NCBI GenBank assembly: GCA_900551265.1
Contig: URVL01000085.1
Coordinates: 1-8,820 of the forward strand
Direction of reading: 5' to 3'
Length of the DNA stretch: 8,820 nucleotides
Origin: an uncultured Eubacteriales bacterium
Lineage (GTDB): Bacteria; Bacillota; Clostridia; Oscillospirales; QAMX01
In this document: piece after piece, positions 1-6,410 of the stretch
Layout of the letters: each line of letters opens with the position of its first letter
How positions within the stretch are numbered: position 1 is the first letter of the stretch
The notes under the pieces: model-generated
Seen by the model: only the letters and a program-made list of their open reading frames with translations
Database searches by the model: none
Told to the model about the DNA's origin: nothing
Position numbers and translations under genes: made by a program

Positions 1-159
1 CAGCAGCGTATTCACAATTGTTTCCGACGGCGGGATATTTGGCGTACCGACGCTCAGGTCGACAACACGTTTTCCCTCCGCCAGCCTGCTCGCCTTGAGT
101 TCAGCAAGTTTGGAAAAAATGCCGGTTTCAAGACGTTCCATGCGTTTTGCAAATTCCAT
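1..159 (-). CDS. class I/II PLP-dependent aminotransferase, N-terminal fragment
   Basis: Reading the minus strand from an ATG at 159-157 gives 53 open codons to the window edge, so only the N-terminus is present. The start is supported by GGAGG at 167-171, seven bases upstream. The peptide begins MEFAKRMERLETGIFSKLAE and continues with a VVDLSVGTPNIPPSETI stretch. This is the N-terminal arm and first strand of fold-type I aminotransferases, in which the G-x-P-x-x-P-P segment lies near the substrate carboxylate site. It resembles aspartate / LL-diaminopimelate aminotransferase-like proteins of Clostridia. The lysine that binds PLP and all specificity residues lie outside the window, so the substrate cannot be named. 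The gene is divergent from the M23/deacetylase gene and shares its upstream region. Confidence 0.75.
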   Translation of the reverse strand, partial: MEFAKRMERLETGIFSKLAELKASRLAEGKRVVDLSVGTPNIPPSETIVNTLL

Positions 160-182
160 ATTGGTACCTCCGATGCCTATGT

Positions 183-212
183 ATAGTATGCAAAATAATG
201 TGAGCATTGCAA
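183..212 (-). promoter_or_regulatory. candidate sigma-A promoter for the aminotransferase gene
   Basis: On the minus strand, TTGCAA (212-207) is followed after 18 bases by TACTAT (188-183), which lies about 12 bases upstream of the GGAGG of the aminotransferase. The -35 matches TTGACA at four of six positions and the -10 matches TATAAT at four of six. The spacer is slightly long, so this is a plausible but not strong promoter. No convincing promoter was found for the divergent plus-strand gene. Confidence 0.35.
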
Positions 213-288
213 ATACTATCTACTCATAAAACTCTTCTATCAGTATATGCTAAATTAGTCGATTTGTAAAGCACAAGTCTTGCATACT
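185..288. repeat. repeated AGTATGCAA-like elements in the divergent intergenic region
   Basis: AGTATGCAA at 185-193 occurs as its exact reverse complement TTGCATACT at 280-288. A related AGTATATGC is at 242-250. In addition ATAGTAT (183-189) and ATACTAT (213-219) form a perfect 7-base inverted repeat around the candidate minus-strand promoter. The region between two divergent genes is AT-rich, so chance matches are possible, but the 9-base exact pair makes a regulator-binding site plausible. No regulator is encoded in the window. Confidence 0.35.
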
Positions 289-317
289 TGGCCTCCAATT
301 AACAAATTATCATTTCT

Positions 318-322
318 GGAGG
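318..322 (+). promoter_or_regulatory. ribosome binding site that selects a TTG start at 332
   Basis: GGAGG at 318-322 directly abuts the in-frame GTG at 323, which is too close for initiation there. The next in-frame start codon, TTG at 332-334, is nine bases downstream, an ideal spacing. The signal peptide reads naturally from that TTG. Confidence 0.7.
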
Positions 323-331
323 GTGATTACT

Positions 332-2140
332 TTGTACCAGATTCATAAATTTTTACGTCCTTTGGCGTATTTTATAGCATTTTCCTTCATGTTTATGCTT
401 CTCCCGCCGTCTGCCGGCGCCATAGAGAATACTTCCGAAGAGAAAAAATACATCAAATATGTCGAATTTCATCCAACGCTCCCCGTCCTTGAACAGGCGC
501 TCGAATACGACATATCCACGCACGGCACAGATTGCCCACTCAACTGGTTAGAACTTCTGGCATACGCTGCGGCCAAAAGCGGCGGCGTTTTTGAAAAAAG
601 ACGTTCTCAGACCATCGACAGTCTGGTCAAACGGCTGCGTGCGGGCGAACAAATGGCCGATATTACTCAGGACATGCAGTACTACGCCTATTATTTGAAG
701 GCATACCATGCAATATTATGTAACTTTTTGGGGGAATACCGCGTCGAAGTATATGACGAATCCGCACCGGAACAAAAAAGTGTGGAGGAGCGTTACGGAC
801 TCACCTGCTTTTCTCCCATAGCTGCAGGATATGGATTCTCTCATTATGAGGATTTCGGCAATGCTCGAAATTATGGTTACCGGCGCGTCCATTTGGGCAA
901 CGATTTGATGGGATCGATCGGCACACCGATTATTGCTGTCGAGGGGGGCACTGTGGAAGCGCTCGGCTGGAATCAGTATGGCGGCTGGCGTATTGGTATC
1001 CGCAGCTTTGATGGACAGCGCTATTATTACTATGCACATCTGCGACGCGATCATCCATTTCACTATGCGCTGGATGAAGGCAGTATTGTCAACGCAGGCG
1101 ACGTAATCGGCTATCTTGGTATGACCGGTTACAGTACGCGTGAAGGGACTAACAATATCACCGTACCACATCTGCACTTCGGGCTTCAGTTAATCTTCGA
1201 CGAGAGCCAAAAAGACGGCACAAATCAGATCTGGATAGATACCTACGCGCTCATCGAGCTTTTAAATCGCAACCGCTGTTATGTGACGCGGGATGAGGCC
1301 ACCGGCGATTATAACCGCGTCTACCATTTTGCCGATCGTTCAGATATGGAAACCACTGCGCCGGCATCCGCTGCCGGGACCGAAGAGCAGGAATCATATC
1401 AACTGCCGATTATCATGTATCACAGTATCCTGCCGGATCTTGATTTTGCGGGAAAATATGTCTTACCGCCGTCGGTTCTCGAAGAGGATATGCAATATTT
1501 GAATGATCATGGATATGAAACCGTTACCATTGCCGATCTCCTCGCTTATGTCGATTATGGTATGCCTCTTCCTGAAAAACCCGTAATGCTGACTTTTGAC
1601 GATGGATATCTCAACAACTGCGTCTATCTACCGCCGCTCATGGAAAAGTATGGGATGCGTGCGGTTGTCTCCCCGGTCGGCAAATTTTCCGACGATTACA
1701 CGGCAAATGGCGAACGCAGCGTCTATTATGCCATGGCGACCTGGGATGATCTCAGGGCCCTGGCGGAATCAGATTATTTCGAGCTGCAAAACCATTCCTA
1801 CAATCTTCATGCACAGTCCCCGCGTCACGGAGCGCAGCGGTGTGCCGGAGAATCCGATGAAGCCTATCAGGCTATGTTATCATCAGATCTTGCCGCCATG
1901 CAGGAAGCCATGCAGGCCAAATGTGGCGTGCGGCCCCTGGCATTCGTTTATCCATTCGGCGGTGTGGACGAAGCGTCCGGCCCCGTTTTACGCGCGCTTG
2001 GCTTTCGTGCATCACTCTCCTGCAGCGAACATGTCAACACGATTTCACGGGATCCACAATGCTTGTGGCTGTTAGGACGATATAACCGTCCTTATGGTAT
2101 CAGCACGGAAGATTTCATGGCCAAGCTCTCGATTGATTGA
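332..2140 (+). CDS. secreted bifunctional M23 metallopeptidase / polysaccharide deacetylase
   Basis: A 602-residue protein from the TTG start (numbering from there). Residues 1 to about 30 form a signal peptide ending in PPSAGA, so the protein is exported. Residues about 35-160 match the helical N-terminal region common in clostridial M23 proteins. Residues about 160-300 are an M23 (LytM-type) peptidase domain: H187 and D191 in HLGND and H282 are the expected zinc ligands, with H236 and H280 as the expected catalytic histidines. After a linker of about 45 residues rich in A, T and E, residues about 355-602 are a carbohydrate esterase 4 / NodB domain: an IIMYHS opening, TFDDG with D423 and D424, H488 and H493, and YPFGG from 540. 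All key residues are present in both domains. The expected role is peptide cross-bridge cleavage plus N-deacetylation of a cell-wall or extracellular glycan; which glycan is unknown. It is first in a tight four-gene run. Confidence 0.85.
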   Translation: MYQIHKFLRPLAYFIAFSFMFMLLPPSAGAIENTSEEKKYIKYVEFHPTLPVLEQALEYDISTHGTDCPLNWLELLAYAAAKSGGVFEKRRSQTIDSLVKRLRAGEQMADITQDMQYYAYYLKAYHAILCNFLGEYRVEVYDESAPEQKSVEERYGLTCFSPIAAGYGFSHYEDFGNARNYGYRRVHLGNDLMGSIGTPIIAVEGGTVEALGWNQYGGWRIGIRSFDGQRYYYYAHLRRDHPFHYALDEGSIVNAGDVIGYLGMTGYSTREGTNNITVPHLHFGLQLIFDESQKDGTNQIWIDTYALIELLNRNRCYVTRDEATGDYNRVYHFADRSDMETTAPASAAGTEEQESYQLPIIMYHSILPDLDFAGKYVLPPSVLEEDMQYLNDHGYETVTIADLLAYVDYGMPLPEKPVMLTFDDGYLNNCVYLPPLMEKYGMRAVVSPVGKFSDDYTANGERSVYYAMATWDDLRALAESDYFELQNHSYNLHAQSPRHGAQRCAGESDEAYQAMLSSDLAAMQEAMQAKCGVRPLAFVYPFGGVDEASGPVLRALGFRASLSCSEHVNTISRDPQCLWLLGRYNRPYGISTEDFMAKLSID

Positions 2141-2194
2141 CAGCAGGAGCCCGCAATGATACAATGACCACAGTATCACGTAGGGGGAACGTCC

Positions 2195-2761
2195 ATGCTT
2201 TCGCATAAGGGAACCGTGCGAATAGAAACAGAACGTCTGACTTTGCGGGCTTTTGAACCTTTCGACGCACAGGATATGTTTTGTAACTGGGCGTCTGATC
2301 CGGACGTCACGCAATATCTGACCTGGCTTCCGCACAGAGACATTTCTGAAACGGAAACCGTCCTGTCTGCCTGGTGTGCGCTTTATGATGATCCGCGCAT
2401 TTATCACTGGGCGATTGTGTTCCGGGAAACTGCGCGTGTAATCGGCAGCGTCTCCCTTATTGACCGCAGCGACCGTCACGAAAGCTGTGAGATTGGATAT
2501 TGCCTGTCGAAAGCTTTCTGGGGCCGCGGCATTATGCCGGAGGCGGTGCGCGCGGTTATTCTGTTTTTATTTCACGATGTTGGGTTCCATCGTATTATGG
2601 CGCGGCACAGGGTGGATAATCCTGCGTCCGGACGTGTCATGCAAAAGTGCGGAATGGTTTATGAGGGCACAACGCATGGCTCATATCTCACCCGTGAGGG
2701 AAATTTTACCGATCTGTGTATCTATGCGATTACGCAGGACATGGTTTCACTGCAGCAGTAG
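2195..2761 (+). CDS. GNAT family N-acetyltransferase, RimJ/RimL-like
   Basis: A 188-residue cytoplasmic acyl-CoA-dependent acetyltransferase. The start RIETERLTLRAFEPFDAQDM is typical of the RimJ/RimL branch (Acetyltransf_3). Strand 4 and motif A read EIGYCLSKAFWGRGIMPEAV, with the W109-G110-R111-G112 loop that binds the CoA pyrophosphate. DNPAS (141-145) and the following GMVYEG match the usual N-x-x-S and G-F/M-x-x-E-G signatures near the C-terminus. Length is normal for the family. AGGGGGA at 2182-2188, seven bases before the ATG, is a good ribosome binding site. It lies 54 bases after the M23/deacetylase gene and 15 before coaX, without a visible terminator or promoter, so it is likely in the same transcript. 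The substrate (ribosomal protein N-terminus, amino sugar, antibiotic or other amine) cannot be read from the sequence. Confidence 0.85.
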   Translation: MLSHKGTVRIETERLTLRAFEPFDAQDMFCNWASDPDVTQYLTWLPHRDISETETVLSAWCALYDDPRIYHWAIVFRETARVIGSVSLIDRSDRHESCEIGYCLSKAFWGRGIMPEAVRAVILFLFHDVGFHRIMARHRVDNPASGRVMQKCGMVYEGTTHGSYLTREGNFTDLCIYAITQDMVSLQQ

Positions 2762-2776
2762 GGAGGCAAAAAACTT

Positions 2777-3541
2777 ATGATTATGGCCATTGATATAGGA
2801 AATACCAATATTGTTCTTGGCGCGTATCGCAACGCCAAATTGATGTTCAGCGCCCGTCTTGCAACGGAACGCGCGCGCACGGATTTTCAATATGCAGCGG
2901 AGATAGACGCCATTTTGCGTATGTTCGGTGCCCGTGAGGAGCCATATGAAGTGGCGGCAATTTCCTCTGTGGTTCCTCCCCTGCTCCCGGTCATCAAAAG
3001 CGCCGTATCCATGTTGCTTGGCTGCCGTGTGATGTCGGTGGGGCCTGGTGTAAAAACCGGATTGAATATTCGGATTGATAATCCCTCAATCCTTGGCGCA
3101 GACCTGGTCTGCGGTGCAGTCGCCGCCATTCGGAAGTATGGCGCGCCTTGTATTGTGGTAGATCTCGGAACCGCCACCAAAATCAGCGCCATTGACCGCG
3201 GAGCCTGTTATATCGGCTGTTCCATCATGCCCGGCATCGGCGTATCGCTGGACGCGCTCTCTTCAAATACTGCCCAGCTTCCGTTTATCGATATTGCCCA
3301 AGCCGGTAATGTGATTGGCACAAACTCTGCTGACTCTATGCGCTCCGGTATCATCTATGGCACTGCTGCCATGATTGACGGCATGCTCGAGCGTTATCGC
3401 GAAATACTGGGTGCAGAGGCCTCCGTTGTTGCCACAGGTGGTTTCGCAGGAAACATTATTCCGTTTTGTAAGGAAGCCATACCCACTGATCCGCACTTGA
3501 TACTTGACGGTCTGTATGATATCTGTAAGAAGAACAGTTGA
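2777..3541 (+). CDS. coaX: type III pantothenate kinase
   Basis: A 254-residue member of the CoaX family (ASKHA fold). It catalyses ATP-dependent phosphorylation of pantothenate, the first step of coenzyme A synthesis, in the cytoplasm. The N-terminal phosphate-1 motif DIGNTN starts at D6. The substrate and catalytic region GADLV contains D109, and the phosphate-2 motif DLGTAT starts at D129, followed by PGIGVSLDAL. The adenosine-end motif is ATGGFAG, and the C-terminus reads DPHLILDGLYDI, as in the family. Length is typical. The start at 2777 is chosen because GGGAGG (2761-2766) sits ten bases upstream; a second ATG at 2783 would be sixteen bases away. Two positions differ from the form I remember as usual: L110 where GADR is common, and K135 after DLGTAT where a second threonine is common. 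Fold assignment is secure, activity is inferred. Confidence 0.93.
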   Translation: MIMAIDIGNTNIVLGAYRNAKLMFSARLATERARTDFQYAAEIDAILRMFGAREEPYEVAAISSVVPPLLPVIKSAVSMLLGCRVMSVGPGVKTGLNIRIDNPSILGADLVCGAVAAIRKYGAPCIVVDLGTATKISAIDRGACYIGCSIMPGIGVSLDALSSNTAQLPFIDIAQAGNVIGTNSADSMRSGIIYGTAAMIDGMLERYREILGAEASVVATGGFAGNIIPFCKEAIPTDPHLILDGLYDICKKNS

Positions 3542-3543
3542 GG
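3540..3543 (+). promoter_or_regulatory. ribosome binding site overlapping the coaX stop codon
   Basis: GAGG at 3540-3543 overlaps the coaX TGA (3539-3541) and sits six bases before ATG 3550. It favours that ATG over the in-frame TTG at 3538 as the start of the next gene, and suggests that coaX and this gene are translationally linked. Confidence 0.6.
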
Positions 3544-3549
3544 TCCGTT

Positions 3550-5064
3550 ATGAGTGAAAATCGTAAGCGTGAATTTCTGACAGATGGCGCGGACCGCCGT
3601 CTGGTTGTTCTGGTTTATCTGCTCAGTATTGTATTTCTGCTGCTGTTTTTTCCGTTTAAGCTCGGCGTAAATGTGCCGATCTTTCTCACATGCATTTATA
3701 TTGTGGCGTTTACCTACCAAAAATACGCAAACGTGCCGATTGACCGGGGTTCCATTTCACTTTTTCTGGTCGTAATGATCGCGTCTCTTCCCTTTGTTCT
3801 CTATGACGAATCCCCGTTTCGCGTCCTGCATTTTATCATATTGATGGGAGCCGTTCTGTTTCAGCTCTTTACCATGTTTTGCTGCCGGGCCTATCCGCGT
3901 CTGTCTGAAAGTTGGCTTTACGATCTTGCAAATGCGGTCATCTTTACCCCGCTTGCCAATCTGGATGCATTCTGGCGTGTGATTGCACGGCGATTTTCTC
4001 GAAGCCGGTTCCGTACTTTGCTTTTGATTTTAGCAGGCATTGCGATCGCATCGCCCCTGATGTTTTTACTTGGTACACAGCTTTCTTCAGCCGACGCGGT
4101 TTTCGAATTTCTGCGTTCGCGTTTTACGGCGCCATTTTGGCGCTACGGTGGGCAGATAATCCTGGGGCTTCTTGCCGCCGTTCCTCTCTCCATGTTTATC
4201 TATGGCGCTTTTTTTGGTTTCCGTCATCAGCGTGGGACGGAACTCATTACAAAGCCTGACGAAAAGCGCATACATATCGTTCCGTCCGAAACGGTGATTG
4301 CCATGCTTATACCCGTCTGCGCGCTCCAGGCCTTTTACCTTGCTTCGCAGGCCACCTATCTTTTCTCGGCGGCTTCCGGCTTTTTACCAGAGGACTATGC
4401 CTACGCCCAATATGCAAGACGCGGTTTTTTAGAACTGTGCGCCGTTTCTTTGGTAAATATAACGCTGATCGCAGCGGCTCTTTCCTTTACAAAACATAAC
4501 AAGCGCGGCACGGAAATAGCCGTAAACGCGCTCGTTGTTTTTCTTTGCATTTGCTCGCTCGTTATGATTGCCACAGCATTTGCCAAGATGATCCTCTATA
4601 TGCACAGTTTTGGGCTTACGGCAAACCGTATGATTACATCCTGGTTCATGCTGGGGCTGGCTCTTGTGTTCATCTTTACAATTGTCCGCTGCTTCAAACC
4701 GTCCTTTAAGCTTGTCCGTACTGCAACCGTCACAGCCATTGTCATGTTTTTAATGCTTTGTTTTGTCGACTGCGACCATGTCGCTGTAAGTTATAATAAA
4801 GATGCTTACTTAAACGGGCAGCTTGAGGGTTTTGATATTGAAATGCTCTATCGTTCCTCCGATTCTGTCATACCGATCGTCATTGATCTTTATGAACACG
4901 CGGAAGGTACACTCAAGGAGGATGCACGTGCGTTGCTGTGCTATTATGAGACGCATTATGACAACTCTTTCTCTACCTGGCGAAGCTTCAATATTGCCCG
5001 CTATGACGCACATAGCAAATTCATCCGCTGGCAGGAGGCGACTGGTTTTAGTGCAGCGTCATAA
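3550..5064 (+). CDS. polytopic membrane protein, DUF4173/DUF4153 type
   Basis: A 504-residue integral membrane protein of unknown function. After a charged N-terminus (MSENRKREFLTDGADRR) I count about eleven hydrophobic segments, the first beginning VVLVYLLSIVFLLLFF and the last ending near MFLMLCFVDCDH. A roughly 85-residue hydrophilic tail follows, rich in acidic and aromatic residues. The central segment EDYAYAQYARRGFLEL, followed by a GLTANRMITSWFM helix, is the recognisable signature of the DUF4173/DUF4153 membrane family. No catalytic motif, ABC, permease or kinase domain is visible. The gene begins eight bases after coaX and ends the plus-strand run. Its last 17 bases overlap the 3' end of cca on the other strand. 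The family call rests on remembered motif similarity, so confidence is high for a membrane protein and moderate for the family. Confidence 0.75.
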   Translation: MSENRKREFLTDGADRRLVVLVYLLSIVFLLLFFPFKLGVNVPIFLTCIYIVAFTYQKYANVPIDRGSISLFLVVMIASLPFVLYDESPFRVLHFIILMGAVLFQLFTMFCCRAYPRLSESWLYDLANAVIFTPLANLDAFWRVIARRFSRSRFRTLLLILAGIAIASPLMFLLGTQLSSADAVFEFLRSRFTAPFWRYGGQIILGLLAAVPLSMFIYGAFFGFRHQRGTELITKPDEKRIHIVPSETVIAMLIPVCALQAFYLASQATYLFSAASGFLPEDYAYAQYARRGFLELCAVSLVNITLIAAALSFTKHNKRGTEIAVNALVVFLCICSLVMIATAFAKMILYMHSFGLTANRMITSWFMLGLALVFIFTIVRCFKPSFKLVRTATVTAIVMFLMLCFVDCDHVAVSYNKDAYLNGQLEGFDIEMLYRSSDSVIPIVIDLYEHAEGTLKEDARALLCYYETHYDNSFSTWRSFNIARYDAHSKFIRWQEATGFSAAS

Positions 5065-6346
5065 GATAAGCTTCCAGTGCTCCGCGCGTATTTTCGCACT
5101 TGCCGTCTATAACGGCATCGAGCAATTTTTGCAAAACTTCTCCCATTTCACGGCCAGAATACCCCCACGCCTTGAGGTCATCCCCCTTTAACGCAAGCTG
5201 TGAGAGTTGATAACATGCCCCGCATGTTGTCAACTCTTTTGTTTTTTCGCGTAAATTTTCGATGTCAGAGGTGTCCTCACCATGTGATGCCCGATCTGCT
5301 TCCCGCATGTCAATTAAGTCAAAAAGTGTCTCCCGCCCCAGCAGATTCAGTGCCCGTAAAAGCGAGCTGCGATCAGCCGCAGGCAACGCCGAATGGTAAC
5401 GCACCAATGTTGCTGTGCTTTGAATCAGACCGGATGGCAGTTTTAAATTGCGCAGAGCGGTTTCTGTAAGCGCCGCGCCCCGTTCCGCATGTCCGGGATA
5501 GTCTTCTCCACAGCGCTGCGTAACCGGCTTTGCGCAGTCGCGCAGCAGCAACGCCAATCGCACGGCAAGCTTTTCCGGCGCGCATGCCAACGATTTTGCG
5601 CTGTGGTACCACAGATCTCCGCCGTGTTCCGCCCGGTGATAAAACCCCCGCATCGGTTGGATCACCGGCAAAATAACCGCGATCACATCCGCATATGCCA
5701 GCAAAACCTCCGTCGCATGAGCGCCCAGGATCAGCCGGGAGAGTTCCGCGGCACAGCGCTCCACAGAGATCGCCTTCAAATTTCCCGCAAATCTATGAAT
5801 TACCGCGGCAGTTTCCGTTTCTATCCTGTAGCCCATTACAGAGGCAAAGCGAAGAGCGCGTAATATGCGCAGGGCATCTTCCTGGAAACGATCCTCCGGG
5901 CGGCGGATACAGCGAATCACGCCGGCTTCGATATCCTGCATCCCACCATATAGGTCAATCAGACCTTCCGACGGTGCATACGCCAGCGCATTCATGGTAA
6001 AATCACGGCGGGCCAGATCTTCTTCCAGGCAGCGGTTAAACGAGACGCTGTCCGGATGCCGCATGTCGCGATACGGGCCCTCTCCCCGGCAGGCGGTTAC
6101 CTCGATTGGCACGCCGCCAGACAGCACAGTTACCGTTCCATGTTGAATGCCCGTTTCAATCAGGCGAAAGTCCCTAAGCGCGGTTTTGATTTCCTCCGGT
6201 AGGGCGGCAGCGGCAATGTCCCAATCGTGCGGCGTCTCCCCGCGCAATAAGTCACGAACAGAACCTCCCACAATCCACGCGCGGATTCCCGCGCTGTCCA
6301 GCGCGTTCAAGACGATCTCCGCTTCCTCTGCCATCCATAATTTCAT
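5048..6346 (-). CDS. cca: CCA tRNA nucleotidyltransferase, class II with HD region
   Basis: A 432-residue class II nucleotidyltransferase that builds or repairs the 3' CCA end of tRNAs from CTP and ATP. The head domain has VGGSVRDLLRG followed by DWD (D41, D43), the metal-binding carboxylates. RRDFTMNALAY (112-122) and the EDALR motif (155-159), whose Asp and Arg read the incoming base, are intact; ISVERCAAEL (192-201) follows. The C-terminal part contains an HD-like region: H247, R268-D269 where the family normally has His-Asp, and GH with H285. The late segment CYQLSQLALKGDDLKAWGY matches the usual C-terminal motif. The ATG at 6346 has GGGGAT (6358-6353) six bases upstream. A poly(A) polymerase assignment is less likely given the gene length and the Gram-positive context. 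The gene is convergent with the DUF4173 gene and divergent from the hydrolase gene. Confidence 0.93.
   Translation of the reverse strand: MKLWMAEEAEIVLNALDSAGIRAWIVGGSVRDLLRGETPHDWDIAAAALPEEIKTALRDFRLIETGIQHGTVTVLSGGVPIEVTACRGEGPYRDMRHPDSVSFNRCLEEDLARRDFTMNALAYAPSEGLIDLYGGMQDIEAGVIRCIRRPEDRFQEDALRILRALRFASVMGYRIETETAAVIHRFAGNLKAISVERCAAELSRLILGAHATEVLLAYADVIAVILPVIQPMRGFYHRAEHGGDLWYHSAKSLACAPEKLAVRLALLLRDCAKPVTQRCGEDYPGHAERGAALTETALRNLKLPSGLIQSTATLVRYHSALPAADRSSLLRALNLLGRETLFDLIDMREADRASHGEDTSDIENLREKTKELTTCGACYQLSQLALKGDDLKAWGYSGREMGEVLQKLLDAVIDGKCENTRGALEAYLMTLH
5203..5247 (+). terminator. intrinsic terminator of the plus-strand operon, inside cca
   Basis: A 16-base arm at 5203-5218 (AGAGTTGATAACATGC) pairs with 5222-5237 (GCATGTTGTCAACTCT) around a three-base loop CCC. 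The one non-Watson-Crick pair (T5211 with G5229) would be a G-U wobble in RNA. On the plus strand the stem is followed by TTT, G and six T (5238-5247), a textbook rho-independent terminator. On the minus strand no U tract follows, so it should act only on plus-strand transcripts. It lies 138 bases beyond the DUF4173 stop and within codons of the convergent cca gene. Confidence 0.85.
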
Positions 6347-6369
6347 TACGCTATCCCCTTTTTTTATCT

Positions 6370-6398
6370 ATACTATCAAACGAACTGCACGCAGTCAA
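6370..6398 (-). promoter_or_regulatory. sigma-A-type promoter for cca
   Basis: On the minus strand TTGACT (6398-6393), a five-of-six match to the -35 consensus, is followed after 17 bases by TAGTAT (6375-6370), a four-of-six match to the -10. The -10 ends about 23 bases before the cca ATG, leaving room for the GGGGAT ribosome binding site. Confidence 0.6.
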
Positions 6399-6410
6399 CC
6401 ACCGTTTGAT
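6375..6410. repeat. inverted repeat (candidate operator) between divergent promoters
   Basis: ATCAAACG (6375-6382) and CGTTTGAT (6403-6410) are a perfect 8-base inverted repeat with 20 bases between. Inside it ACTGC (6384-6388) and GCAGT (6391-6395) form a second, smaller inverted repeat. The outer left arm lies in the spacer and -10 edge of the cca promoter, and the right arm ends immediately before the -35 of the hydrolase promoter. A dimeric regulator bound here could affect both directions; this is inferred from position only. Confidence 0.45.

Noticed and set aside
240..317. Promoter for the plus-strand four-gene run
   Set aside because: TTGTAA (264-269) and CATACT (283-288) are only 13 bases apart, and other combinations match poorly; sporulation sigma consensus sequences also did not fit well.
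323..331. GTG at 323 as the start of the M23/deacetylase gene
   Set aside because: It directly abuts the GGAGG ribosome binding site, whereas TTG 332 has the right spacing.
2072..2479. Minus-strand open frame of 135 codons opposite the first GNAT gene
   Set aside because: It is a shadow of the GNAT reading frame with no recognisable protein features.
3538..3549. TTG at 3538 as the start of the DUF4173 gene
   Set aside because: It has no ribosome binding site at a proper distance; GAGG at 3540-3543 points to ATG 3550.
5000..5016. GCTATG / CATAGC hairpin as a terminator for cca
   Set aside because: The stem is only six pairs, and no U tract follows it on the minus strand.
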